This document shows positions 29,659-39,883 of a stretch of DNA of 64,000 nucleotides, piece after piece (the stretch's first letter is position 1; the number at the start of each line of letters is the position of its first letter). Origin of the DNA: Flectonema sp. DT1601. Lineage: Eukaryota > Euglenozoa > Diplonemea > Diplonemida > Diplonemidae. Below the pieces are notes generated by a model. The model ran no database searches, had not been told where the DNA came from, and was given only the letters and a program-made list of their open reading frames with translations. Where the stretch lies: positions 688,501-752,500 of the forward strand of contig OZ025834.1 of NCBI GenBank assembly GCA_964019425.1. The letters are read 5' to 3'. The translations under genes were made by a program, and so were the position numbers.

Positions 29659-31007
29659 ATGACTGAGGTAGCAGTTAACCACACGAGGACTTTGTTCTTA
29701 TCTCCTGATGTTCGACACAGTAAGACGATAGGTTCTGGTTCTATTGCGTGGGATATCTTGTCAAGAACTCAAGACTTAACTGATGGTCTAGAAAAGCTCA
29801 ACGCCGTACGATCAAGAATGGCTGCTCGAGGACATGACATCCCTCACAAGTTAGAAGACGTAATTGACGATAAAGAAAGAAGTGATGAATTGATGACAAA
29901 ATATTCACAACAAAGAGAAAGAGAAGTAGCAAGTTTAATACCACCGATGAGAGTTACTTTTGAAGAAGTTGGTGTCGGAGGAGGAATCGTATCAAATGAG
30001 AGATGGTATAAAAACACTCTTCATCAGACTGACTATGAAAGAACAATCCCAGAAGTAGTTGACTACAGTACTTCACAACGTAAGGAATATGAGACTGTCA
30101 CTCTTCAACCAATTAAACAAACCGCAGGAATCATGGCAACAAGTAGTATGACTATGGACCCGGAGGTGGCATTGCAGCCGATATTTAAAAACAAATCTGA
30201 TCTTCTCTCTCGAGCGCCCAGATCTCCAACAGCTGCCCCCCAACCCCCAAAGCGTCAAATCCCACAAGTCACTCACATGCGTCTTGAAGGAGACGTTGGA
30301 TCATTTTTGGAGACTATTCAGGGTAATAAAGTACTACAGACTTTAGACCTTTCTCACAATTATAAAATGGGTGATGAGGGGCTTGAATTAATTATCGATC
30401 AACTGTTTGCACATCCTTCGCTCACGGACGTCAATTTAAGCGGCTGCTGTATCGGTGATGTTGCGGCTGAAAGGATTGGTATGTCTTTTTACCTTTATTC
30501 ATATTCGATATTATTGAGAAGTTGTCTTTGTGTGATTTATTATTTCTACAAACAGGGAGCCTCATGAACAGCGATCAAACTATTCGAGCTCTTGATCTTC
30601 GATGGAATGGTATCACTGAGATTGGTGGTCACTTTTTAAAGAAGTCATTGAACTACTGTTCAACTATTCACACGATTCAACTCAAGTCTGATATGCTAAA
30701 GTTTCAAGTGAACAGAGACTCTAACACGGGTGCTTTGGGCATTGAAATCAATCAATCTGGAATGATCACAAAACTACATCCTTACGTCAGCTATCACCAG
30801 GATGATAACGCCGTCCTGTTCCCAGGAATGGTGATAACTAAAATTGATAAAAAACGAGTGTCGTCTCGGAATGAAATTCAAAAGTACCTCGAAAAGAATC
30901 AAAGTGAATCTCATAAAGTCCGCGTTGTGTCGAATGTTGTACCGAAGAAGACTCTCTCAAGAATTAAATTTAAACTGTGGGAGAATCAAGGACTATCTCC
31001 TTCTTGA
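29659..31007 (+). CDS. leucine-rich-repeat protein with C-terminal PDZ-like domain (two exons)
   Basis: Exons 29659-30478 and 30556-31007 give 423 residues. The 77-nt intron begins GTATGT and ends AAACAG, and splicing joins AERI|GSLMNSDQTIRALDLRWN in frame, completing a repeat. The N-terminal ~200 residues are charged and partly helical with no recognised domain. Leucine-rich repeats run about 215-330 (VLQTLDLSHNYKMGDEGLELI; LTDVNLSGCCIGDVAAERIG; IRALDLRWNGITEIG), of the ribonuclease-inhibitor style. A PDZ-like domain lies at ~340-415 (GALGIEINQSGMITKLHP then GMVITKIDKKRV). It is probably a protein-interaction scaffold, and ciliary use is possible but unproven. It shares the PDZ theme with the large gene at 17.7 kb. 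Confidence 0.85.
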
Positions 31008-31455
31008 GCTGTTTGAATAATTATCATCACCGACTGTACTAACTTAGTTGTGTTTTGTTAGATGTTTTTGTTTTGATTTTGGTGCCTTCTTGTGTAGCAG
31101 GCAACGAGAATCCCACAAGTTGTACTCTGAACTCTGAAATGAAGTGAAGGAGAACTTATTGTACCAAATGAATACTTGCTGTAATAGATTGTTATTTTAT
31201 TAATTAATGGCTGTACTATCCTTCGTTGGGTTTTCTTCTTACGCACTTGAGAGTAAAATGATCCCTTTCTTAAATTAAGGTTGTCAGCCATTGGTTTATT
31301 ATTATTTTCTTGTTAACTTGATTTGTATTTTTACTTTCACATGTCTGCTGTTGTCACATCATTCACTCGTCAGGTAACATGTTTTTAGGTTTGATGGAGG
31401 CTTTCTAGTTTACTAAATTGATAATTACATTATTTACTTCCCTTCTCAGTTACTA
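31008..31455 (+). other. gap between genes
   Basis: I see no gene or strong repeat in these 448 bases. The end carries a pyrimidine tract CTTCCCTTCTCAG, with the AG at 31448-31449, only 6 bases before the next ATG. Confidence 0.5.
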
Positions 31456-33123
31456 ATGGTGACCATGACATACGTTGATGAACATGTTGACGTCATTGAC
31501 CGCGAGGAGGACAGCTCAAGTGAATGGGATGACGAATACACTCCTCTGAATGGAGAGCTGCTTCGTTGCAGCGACAAAGAGCTGAGGCGGAGTGCAATTT
31601 TTTGCGGATTTTTCAACCTGACGAAAGCATTCTTAGGGGCTGCCGGATTCGCTCTCCCATACGCACTTTCTCAGGGTGGTCTTGTTGCAGGTCTGAGTAG
31701 TATGTTGGTCTTCGCATTCGCATCTGCTCACACACTAAAATTATTACAACGTTGTCGTATGATTCTAACACATCCTTCATGGATGCACGGCCAGCCAATG
31801 GTTAACCCGACATATGTTGATATTGGTAGTGCTGCATTTGGTAAACAAGGTCGTATCGCAGTTATCTTTGGAATTATTGCGATGTCTTTAGGTGTTTGTA
31901 GTGCTTACTTAGTATTTATTGGAAAGACATTACACAGCGTCTTTGAGAGATTTGGATTCACTCCTGGGGTTGATGGAATGCCTTCACAAATGCCGGCATT
32001 GTTGATGTCATTACCGCTAGCGATATTAATTTCCCTTTTGGGAAGATGGGACTCATTTCTGACTTGTAGTTCCGCATGTGGTCTTGCGATGATATCGTCA
32101 GCGATGATAATTGTTTCTATCTACGCAATCTTTAATGGAGCTGGTCGGGAATGGTCAAATTTCTCGCCGGGTGCCCCTCTCTATGTTGATCCTACACACT
32201 ACCCCGTCTTCTTTGGAAACGCTGCTTTCTTGTTTTGTATTCACACTGTTGCGATCCCTGTTGCTCAGAGCATCGAGAAGATTGTAAACGAAAAGTTAAA
32301 AGACAAGAAGAACGGACTTCGTGTGGAAGTTGTTTCTGGTGATGCCCCTGTCCATAATAATGAGAAGAAACCACTTTTGGGAACACCTTCGACACCTGCT
32401 TTGTCACAAAAGAGTAGTTTCAGTGCCCTGACTCCAGGTATGTGCGCTAAGTTATCAGCAACTCATATAAATGATGAAGACAATGAGCCGGCGACAATTT
32501 GTGTTGCGAAGATGTACTTTAAAGCAGTTAACTACAGTGTGGCTCTGGTCTGTATCAGTAACATGTTGTTTGCGGGGATCTGCTACACCGCTTTTAAAGA
32601 TATGACTAAGGAATCTGTCATTGATAATTGGGTTACTACCTGCTCATCTCCGATGTGTAAAACAGGTTTTGTTACAGCTGTTCAACTTTTACTAATTGTT
32701 GATATTGTTACTACTTATGCTTTGTTCTTACAACCAATTACTCAGCTGCTTGAAGAACTGTTGTGGCCTACAGAGAAGTCAAAGCTTTCTAGAAGTTGTT
32801 TTATAAAGCTAAACGTTGTTGTTCTAACCAGTGTGTTGTCTCTTACTATTCCTCATTTTGCCTTAGCATCAGGTCTGGTTGGTGCCGTGGCCAACACGTT
32901 ACTCGGTCTGATATTACCTCCAATAATGTTCTTAAAGCTTCGTGGAATGCTTCCTGTTAGCACTACTAATTCGTATGACTCAGAGGCACCGTTGACGTGG
33001 GTTAGAGAAAACCGAATTACGAAACGTCAGATGTTTGTTAATATTTTAATTAGTGTGTTTGGAGTTGTTCTTATGTTCTTGTCAGGTACCATGACTTTAG
33101 TTAAGATAATTCAACTGAAATAA
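31456..33123 (+). CDS. amino-acid/auxin permease family (AAAP, SLC36/SLC38-like) transporter
   Basis: The 555-residue protein has an acidic cytosolic N-terminus and about 11 membrane spans. The first span carries the family hallmark, GFFNLTKAFLGAAGFALPYALSQGG, where the glycine-rich break of helix 1 forms the substrate site in AAAP and SLC38-like carriers. A long loop of ~110 residues (about 275-350) between central spans holds KKPLLGTPSTP and other charged residues. SLC38 carriers have a large loop in the corresponding region. It probably moves neutral or cationic amino acids with protons or sodium across the plasma or lysosomal membrane; substrate and membrane cannot be told from sequence. 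The acceptor-like AG is 6 bases upstream of the ATG, so the leader would be very short. Confidence 0.9.
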   Translation: MVTMTYVDEHVDVIDREEDSSSEWDDEYTPLNGELLRCSDKELRRSAIFCGFFNLTKAFLGAAGFALPYALSQGGLVAGLSSMLVFAFASAHTLKLLQRCRMILTHPSWMHGQPMVNPTYVDIGSAAFGKQGRIAVIFGIIAMSLGVCSAYLVFIGKTLHSVFERFGFTPGVDGMPSQMPALLMSLPLAILISLLGRWDSFLTCSSACGLAMISSAMIIVSIYAIFNGAGREWSNFSPGAPLYVDPTHYPVFFGNAAFLFCIHTVAIPVAQSIEKIVNEKLKDKKNGLRVEVVSGDAPVHNNEKKPLLGTPSTPALSQKSSFSALTPGMCAKLSATHINDEDNEPATICVAKMYFKAVNYSVALVCISNMLFAGICYTAFKDMTKESVIDNWVTTCSSPMCKTGFVTAVQLLLIVDIVTTYALFLQPITQLLEELLWPTEKSKLSRSCFIKLNVVVLTSVLSLTIPHFALASGLVGAVANTLLGLILPPIMFLKLRGMLPVSTTNSYDSEAPLTWVRENRITKRQMFVNILISVFGVVLMFLSGTMTLVKIIQLK

Positions 33124-33523
33124 TTATTGTGAAGGACTGGATCAGTTTCTGAACAACTCTTCAGATGTATTCCAACACCAACTGTAAGTTGACTATTCAG
33201 TCAAGTGATCGACTGTTTACAGAATGAAGCTTTTAGCATCACGAATCTCATTGACCTTTTGATGCGTCTTGGTTAGCTATTCAGGTCCTTTAATTTACGA
33301 TCGAAAATGAGTGCCCCCAACGACGATGGTTGTAGAGCGAATTGACTTTCAGGTTATTCTTTTTTTTTTTCTTTTCATCCCCCCTTTTTTTCCACACAAC
33401 ACATTCAATTAGTCTATCAAAAAGATTACCCCTCCAGACGGTTTGGTAGTCAGACTTTTATTTTATCTTATTTTTGCATAAGAAGTACTGCTCCAACTAA
33501 GAACTACTTCAAAATGTTGCTCT

Positions 33524-33826
33524 TCAAGGTACTGAAAGATATTGTGTGCGGAGAGTGAAGCATGAATCAATAAAAGTTTCAACATCTCCCCAACACTGAT
33601 TTCTACCATCACAAACACTACTTGAAGGTGTTTTATAACCACCTCTCGGACAACTACTGGATTGCGACTTCTTTAACGTTGACGTCTTTGTGTGCACACT
33701 TGAGTAAATGAGGGTCCCTTGCAAAATGCAAGATTCATTACTTTTCGTGTGCTTGAGGTGATAAACGTTATGATTCGCTTTGCGGTTCTCTTGCGATGAA
33801 CAGCTGCCATGTGAAACTGCTGGTGG
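33524..33826 (-). other. stop-free antisense frame of 100 codons
   Basis: The reverse strand is open for 100 codons in a locally less A/T-rich patch. It encodes a Cys-containing sequence (SSSCPRGGYKTPSSSVCDGR, then NQCW), but no ATG start with support and no acceptor are visible. The Cys spacing loosely recalls Cys-rich extracellular repeats. It may be a decayed gene fragment or chance; nothing else in the window is coded on this strand. Confidence 0.15.
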
Positions 33827-35550
33827 CTAAAGATTCACATTCTAACCTATTACCCGAAGGAGAATAGAACTACGAGAGAAAGTAATTATTTTAATCAATC
33901 TGGTTCATGTTGTTTACTTTATCTCTCGAGGCTATTCATGTTAGGAAATGAAAAAGAGTAGTTGTGATGCAGATTTTCTACATTTTTTCCCCTTTTCCAT
34001 TTTGCTTTTACTATTCGCCTCTCAGCCGCTAGTTGTTTGTCGTGAACATCGTTACTTTCTTATTTAATAAAAAGGGGAGACAAAAAAAGAAGAGGGAAAA
34101 AAAAAAATCACTTTTCAGTCCGCCTCGTGGCTTGACTGTTATTGTGAAAATGCTTTTCTTTAATTCTAACATTTTATAGATGGCTATTACCCGTACTTTG
34201 CCTTTGCCTACCAGCGCATAAGTAGCCTGTATCCACTCCTTTTTTCTTTTTTTATTCCCGTTTTCGTTCTTTTTTTGTGGGTAGTTCTCCACACTACATT
34301 TATTACTAGTTTTTTATTTTATTTTATTTTCTTCTTCCCGATAGATTGATCGGTTTTTTTTTTTTTTTAATTTCTTTTTTTTACATGTTGTATGTTGTAA
34401 TACAACGATCCTGCCTGAGGGTACTCACAGAGCACCTGCTGAAAGTGCGTCCTCTTCGGGACTATTCTTTGCCAGCAAAAATATCTGATGAGTTGTGCTT
34501 CTTCCTCTCTATTTTAATTTTTTTTATTTTGTCAACTGTTCTGGCGGGATATCAAAGCGAATAAAACTAAAGTAAGTTAGTTTGTTAGGTCGAAAACTTT
34601 ATTAAATTGAAGGAACGTAAAGTCTGGACTGACTGACTTCTTTTGTTCTCATATTCCTGCTGAGTAGTATATTTTTATTTATTAATTGAAAACATAATAT
34701 TATTCTAATTTAAAAAAAAAAAAAAGGTTTATCAGGTTAGATTCTAATAACAATAAATCTATAGAGCGTGAAATGTTATAATTAGAAATTTAAGAATTGT
34801 CTCACAGACTGCTGCTACGCATTCAAAACAGGTCACTAAGGCCTGTGATCCCTTGTTGCAGTCTTCGTGGTCATGTGATGTAGTCTATATAACATTTTAC
34901 TCTTCTCTATTTCGTATTTTCGTAGGTTGGTGTTTTTTCTTATTACTAATATTTGTTTTTTATTTTTTCTTCCCAACAGCTGTCAATTTTTGATGATGTT
35001 AATTAACGAAGTACTTCACTTTTCGGAGAGTTTTTTTTTTTTTTCTGTAGTATCGGACAACAAGAGAGAGAGAGAAAAAAAAAAAAAAAAAGGGAAAGAA
35101 AATGAATTTGTCAGTACACGCCGCTCCTTGCTGGGATTTTCTTTTTTCCACTGTCTACTGTGATCTCCATTGTGATGTTATGATTGCCTTTATTTTATTT
35201 TATTTTCTTTTTTTCTTTTTTCCCTTCGTTCTCTTTCTCTGTTTATTTCTGCACCAAGCGAGCTATATCAATAAGATAACAAACATAGGCAGCAAGTCGG
35301 CCCTTTTTAGTTATTCCTCGCATTGTGCTTATTATTATCCTTTTGGACGTTTGCGTGAAGCGTTGTCACTTTTTTTTTTTTGCTTTTTTTTGTTTTTCCG
35401 GAAAAACGTTCGTTTCCCCTTCCAAGTCACGATCAGATTTGCGGGAAAAGGGAGAAAAAAAAAAAAGGCTTCACGCTGCATTAATTGAAAGTCTACTGGG
35501 TGCAATCTTTTTGTCCTTAACCACTTCATTCCTTCATATTTGTGAAAAAA

Positions 35551-35588
35551 CTACCTTAGTCGTTTACTAAGGTGGCGAGTGTGGTGTG
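35551..35588 (+). ncRNA. hairpin-box element, copy A
   Basis: ACCTTAGT (35553-35560) pairs perfectly with ACTAAGGT (35566-35573) around loop CGTTT. The box GGCGAGTGTGGTGTG follows at once (35574-35588). Calling it RNA is an inference from the pairing pattern across copies. Confidence 0.4.
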
Positions 35589-35716
35589 ATTATCTGGTGC
35601 AAAAGAGAGAGAGAATGAAGAAGGAAAAGAAAAAAAAAAGATCAGCTGCAGCGCAGCACTTGTTGTCGAACATTAGTAAGTTTGAGTAACGTATTGTTGA
35701 AAATATTTTCTTGTGT

Positions 35717-35757
35717 AACTACTGCAGTCTCAATACTACGGTGGCGAGTGTGGTGTG
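35717..35757 (+). ncRNA. hairpin-box element, copy B
   Basis: ACTGCAGT (35721-35728) pairs with ACTACGGT (35735-35742) with one wobble and one mismatch, loop CTCAAT. The box GGCGAGTGTGGTGTG (35743-35757) is identical to that of copy A. Confidence 0.4.
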
Positions 35758-36077
35758 AATTTTTTCGTATGGAAGCAGAAGAGGAAAAAAAAAATAAAAC
35801 TTCCAAAAAAAAAAAAAAAATTAAAAAAAAAAAAAAAATGTATTAAAAATTAAAATAACAATACCGCAGTCGTTTCCCAAACTCAACTGTTTGACTGATG
35901 ACATTATTGATGAGGAAGTGTTTTTTTTTGCTTTGATTTTTCATAGTTTAAGTCCTGGTGATGTGTGGCTGTGAAAATAATTACAAAAATAATGCAACTT
36001 CACATTGTGTTGTCTCTTTCAAAAAAGAAAAGAAAAAAGAGAAATTTTCGTCAGGGTTCACTTCCCTGTCTGTGCTT

Positions 36078-36117
36078 AACTACTTCAGTCCTATACTGAG
36101 GTGGCGAGTGTGGCGTG
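36078..36117 (+). ncRNA. hairpin-box element, copy C
   Basis: ACTTCAGT (36082-36089) pairs with ACTGAGGT (36095-36102) over all 8 positions including one wobble, loop CCTAT. Position 5 is C-G here against T-A in copy A, a paired change. The box is GGCGAGTGTGGCGTG (36103-36117). Confidence 0.4.
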
Positions 36118-36141
36118 GCCTACTTTGCATATTAAATGGAA

Positions 36142-36159
36142 AAACACTTCACAGTGTTT
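36142..36159 (+). repeat. perfect 7-bp hairpin with a 4-base loop
   Basis: AAACACT, loop TCAC, AGTGTTT. It lies 24 bases after the box of copy C and may be part of that element or independent. Confidence 0.7.
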
Positions 36160-36423
36160 GATACTTAACGATGACAGCATCTTATCATTTTAGCAACCTG
36201 TTTGATAGGATCACTTCTTGTTCCTTTTTCATTTTATTAAGATTTAAAAAAACAAAGGAAAAAAAAAAAAAGAGAAGGTAAAACAATAATAAATAAACCA
36301 TATTCTTATCACTTTGAAATTATGTCTCCTTCTGTTTAAAATTGTTTATTGGCAAAAAAAAAAAAAAAAAAAAAAAAAAGAAAAGAAGAAAAAAAAAATT
36401 ATCATGAATGAATTCCTTTTTGT

Positions 36424-36458
36424 ACTACTGTGGTCTCTACGAAGGGTAGCTCGCGTGT
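36424..36458 (+). ncRNA. hairpin-box element, copy D (degenerate)
   Basis: ACTACTGTGGT is followed after a short loop by GGGT and AGCTCGCGTGT. The flanks match the other copies, but the stem pairs poorly. Confidence 0.25.
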
Positions 36459-36518
36459 TTATTTGATGAAAAAAAAAAAAAAAAAAACTGAAAAACTGCA
36501 ATTAGTTTTCAATTGTTT

Positions 36519-36557
36519 AATTACTCTGGCAGCTTTAGCCAAAGTAGCGAGCGTGCA
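36519..36557 (+). ncRNA. hairpin-box element, copy E
   Basis: ACTCTGGC (36523-36530) pairs with GCCAAAGT (36538-36545) at 7 of 8 positions around a 7-base loop. Compared with copy A, positions 3, 6 and 8 all change on both arms and stay paired. The box is AGCGAGCGTGC from 36546. Confidence 0.4.
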
Positions 36558-36650
36558 ATTTCTCTTCTTTCATGTCAAAAACCTGCTAGTAATGATTAAA
36601 CACTAGAGTACGGTAAGTAAAGTCGCTCTCTGTTTTCTTGCTAGGTGTGT

Positions 36651-36686
36651 GCTTTTAATTTATTTCAAAAGTAGCGAGTGTGTTGT
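36651..36686 (+). ncRNA. hairpin-box element, copy F
   Basis: GCTTTT (36651-36656) pairs with AAAAGT (36667-36672), including one G-T wobble, around a 10-base loop. The box AGCGAGTGTGTTGT follows directly (36673-36686). Confidence 0.35.
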
Positions 36687-37644
36687 ATTTGAATTACTAC
36701 GGACAAGATAATAAATACCAAAAAAGGTCATCTTCGTGTTCGTTTCTTGTTACGAGCGTGCAACTGTATAACTACTTTTTAGCATTAGTATGTGCACCTG
36801 TTCTAAATATTTAATACTCCCCTATAGGTCAATTTCAAATAAGAAACAGGAAGAGTTAATTTCATTTTTTTTTTTTTTTGCCTTTTCTTAAATATTTATT
36901 TTTAGAAATATAATTTTTTTTTATTTCCCTAAGTAGGTTGTGTTACGACAACTTGAATAAAAAAAAGTGAGTCCTCGTATAGCAACTGCTTACCTACTTT
37001 TACATTACTGGCGCAAGCGTGTTACGTGAACTGGTCTGTGTGATCTAAACCGCTGTAGTTTGTTTTTATGGTGGTTTGCATGCGGCATTCCATAGAACGA
37101 AGATACAAAGAAAGATGAAATGAAAAAAAAAAAAAAAAAACGTCAAAGTATGACGGTGTGTGTGTGAAGCCTCGTTGCTTTTCGATGTGTGTGGAGTAGT
37201 ATTTTCCAAACGAACGAAAGAAAGAAATAAATAATTTTAAAAAAAAAAAAAAAAAAAAAGCAAAGTAAAGTAAATAAGTGCGAATACGCGCACAAAAAAA
37301 AAAAAAAAAAAAAAAGAAGCTGTACCTCCTTTTCTTACGTTTGTTTTGTGGTCAAAAATTATCCTCAATGTGCCTCGCGGCTGGGGGGTCGAGAGTGGTT
37401 GTGTTTATATTTATTTTATTTTTATGTTTAAAATCTTTCACGCTGTAAAATCCTACATCATTACAACTGCTGAATTAGTGAAGGTTTTGTAAGAAAGGTT
37501 TATGATACCTTATTTTTTTTTTTTTTTTTTTAAAAAAGATCCAAATAATTACAGAAAGGGAGAACATTAAATACAACCCTTCAATCAGTCTCTATGTTTT
37601 GTATGTCGGAGATTAATTACTTTGACAATGTGGTATGAAGTGAC

Positions 37645-37667
37645 CAACAGACTTCCAAAGTCTGTTG
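37645..37667 (+). repeat. perfect 10-bp hairpin with a 3-base loop
   Basis: CAACAGACTT, loop CCA, AAGTCTGTTG. It is isolated in the gene-free region, with no terminator-like T run directly after it. Confidence 0.85.
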
Positions 37668-38593
37668 TAATTATAATTAGTTCGAATTTTATTTTTTGAA
37701 GAGATAGAACAATCCTGGAACCGAGTAAGGTGATGGTTTACTTTTACGATTGTGTTATCTTCTGCTGGTTTGTTTGGTGTTCAAACCGACTTAACATTAT
37801 TATCAATGGACTGGTGAAGATGCATTTAAGAAAAAAAGGAAAAACCAACCCCACAATGGTGTCTATATTCTATTTCCTTTATTTTTTCACTCTGATGCTC
37901 TCTCTTTATTCCTCTGCAGGACGTGATTGTCCATTGCCGTGTCGTAGTTTGATACATCAGTTAGCAATGTACTCTCTTCCCTTTTTCTTTCGGTGTTATA
38001 CAGAGAACAGTGTAGTACATGTTATTGTTGTGATTGTTTTATTCAACAATGAGTTGTGTAGATGTTCGTTGAGTCTGTTTGCGTATTTGATGCCTTCGGA
38101 GATGAAGCATCCGTTATGGGGGAAGAATGAAGGAAAGAAAGAAAAAAAAAAAAAAAAAACTTCCCCCTTTTTTTTTTTTTTTTTTTTTTTTTTGAAAAAT
38201 AACACCGACATCGTCGTTGGTGTAATTGTGTCAAAATCGCAAAAACGCGTTGGTCAATTCAGAGTATTGATCATCGGAAAGCGTCTTCTTTTTTTCGTTC
38301 TCCCTATCTCCCGGACGCACTGTGTTGGATTTTCCGGACAGGGGTGTTGGGATTATTGTCTGTTTTTGTTTCTTGTATCGCGAATTAAATATCTTTTTTA
38401 TTAACTTACAGACCAACAGCACTTATCCGGAAAAGGTAGAACGCTATCGATGAGAATCCACGCTCACATTGATGAGGCAGAGCAATGTGTGTTTTATATG
38501 TTTTTTTCTTTTGTGTCTTGGCTCGATGAATCATATATCATTATGAGTATGCTTTAATAAGTAATTATTCACTTTAACAGATAAAAGAAAAGT

Positions 38594-39547
38594 ATGACAA
38601 CAAATGTTAATATAAAAATATTATTTATTGCAATATGGTATTGCTGCTCAGGGTTTGCTGATACGGTAAACACTGGCGTTCTGGTTGACACTCGTGGGAT
38701 GGTTGGCTGCACAGCATTCTTAACATTTTTTGTTTGTTGGGTGTGCTGTACAATATTTCTGTGGTGGCAGTCAGGTAGTTTAAACATCTCAATGACAGTA
38801 ACCGACAAGAGGTGTTACATGCCAGGGTGTTGTATTGCTGTTGGACTCTACTGTCTACTAGAAGCAATAAATGAAGGAGGAATGGCGAAGACATATGCAA
38901 TCAAAACAAGTGAACCATTAATGACTACAGCGATAGCATACTTTCTTAATGAAGTTGTATCGGCTCAACAGGCTGCAGCAGTTGTTGTAGTTTGCAGTGG
39001 CTCAACAATCTTAACGACTGATAGAATTAATTTAAATTCTTTGACAGGTGACTGGAGACCAATCTACTTCTCTTTTATATCAAACTTCTTCTTATCTCTG
39101 AGAACTGTTTACTCAAAGTCAGTTCTGTCAGTTTTATCACCAGAAGTTTTATTTCAACAACTGTCTCTTGTCGCCTGGGTATTCCTTTCTTTGGTGGCTC
39201 TCACGGAAGTTGTTAGTCCTCCGCCTGGTTCTGACTTTGAGTTCGTTCCGCTGTGTAGATGTTTGTTTTCCGGAGTTGCTTATTTTTGTTATAATTTAAT
39301 TGGATTTCATATTCTTCGAATGGTCTCATCTTCGTCTTTTGCTGTCGCTAAAGAACTGCGATGTGTGTTCGTTTATTTCTGGGCGATTGTTTACCAAGGA
39401 CTACCTCTCTCTAAGTTATCAATAGTTGGAACTGTCCTCGTCATTTTCGGTTCTGTTGCTTTCGGGAAATCAACGCAGTCTGCCCAAAAGACAAAAGAAG
39501 AAATGGATCCTATCCTGCCAGTCGATAACATTGTTGTTGATACTTAA
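38594..39547 (+). CDS. drug/metabolite transporter superfamily (TPT/nucleotide-sugar-like) protein
   Basis: The 317-residue protein has about nine to ten membrane spans and the length of triose-phosphate/nucleotide-sugar translocators. Its first span (ILFIAIWYCCSGFADTVNTG) matches the IxxWYxxN-like opening of the TPT group. The segment KTSEPLMTTAIAYFLNEV corresponds to the conserved K-x-x-E/S-P-x-x-x-x family motif near the middle, and the second half again shows a TPT-style K (SFAVAKELRCVFVYFWAIVYQG). Such carriers exchange sugar phosphates or nucleotide sugars across organelle or Golgi membranes; the substrate cannot be called. The ATG follows an acceptor-like TTTAACAG at 38573-38580. Confidence 0.85.
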   Translation: MTTNVNIKILFIAIWYCCSGFADTVNTGVLVDTRGMVGCTAFLTFFVCWVCCTIFLWWQSGSLNISMTVTDKRCYMPGCCIAVGLYCLLEAINEGGMAKTYAIKTSEPLMTTAIAYFLNEVVSAQQAAAVVVVCSGSTILTTDRINLNSLTGDWRPIYFSFISNFFLSLRTVYSKSVLSVLSPEVLFQQLSLVAWVFLSLVALTEVVSPPPGSDFEFVPLCRCLFSGVAYFCYNLIGFHILRMVSSSSFAVAKELRCVFVYFWAIVYQGLPLSKLSIVGTVLVIFGSVAFGKSTQSAQKTKEEMDPILPVDNIVVDT

Positions 39548-39883
39548 TTAATATTTATCTCGGTTAGGGTTGTTGTTTTTACCTTTAATCTAATTTCTTT
39601 AAAAAAAAGGCCTTGTTGCTGATGAAAATCACCACAACACCTACAGCTACTTACTTTGTTGGACTCAACAATTAGCTCTTAAATGGAATCCACGTCGTTT
39701 TCGTAACAAAAGTTATCCTTTTCTTGGTATTAAAGAAACTGATGGTGTATCTTACTTTGAATTTTACTGCTGCTTTGTGAGTAGCGATGCTCGCAGCCGA
39801 ATCGATTTTTAATTACCGCGGTCGACGGTTTTATTGTTCTTTTGTAATTATTAAAAATAACTCGTCAGGTGTCTCCTCCACAA
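39548..39883 (+). other. gap between genes
   Basis: I see no gene in these 336 bases. An acceptor-like CTCGTCAG at 39861-39868 lies 15 bases before the next ATG. Confidence 0.5.

Larger units (their letters stand above)
35551..37030 (+). repeat. array of diverged hairpin-plus-RGCGAGYGTG elements
   Basis: At least six, and perhaps eight, copies of a short unit occur in direct orientation at irregular spacing (about 85-360 bases). The core is AACT, a 6-8 bp stem-loop, then directly GGCGAGTGTGGTGTG or a close variant. Several copies (A, B and D) are followed within 10-60 bases by an A-rich run. Copies A-C are the most alike; D-H are increasingly diverged. Weak copies without a clear hairpin are near 36750-36763 (ACGAGCGTGC) and 37009-37022 (GGCGCAAGCGTGT). 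Confidence 0.75.
33124..38593 (+). other. 5.5-kb gene-free region with homopolymers and an array of hairpin-box elements
   Basis: I find no convincing protein gene between the two transporter genes. A/T runs of 15-24 bases are frequent (for example near 35804-35837, 36355-36379, 37241-37259, 37293-37314). The 35.55-37.03 kb part carries repeated hairpin-box elements, described separately. Two more perfect hairpins lie at 36142-36159 and 37645-37667. A stop-free antisense frame occupies 33524-33826. The length may reflect several untranslated or non-coding transcripts, a boundary region, or decayed inserts. Confidence 0.6.

Noticed and set aside
37730-38404. 225-codon + strand open frame in the large gap
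   Set aside because: It runs through long A and T homopolymers that encode poly-Lys and poly-Phe, has no domain, and looks like chance openness in A/T-rich spacer.
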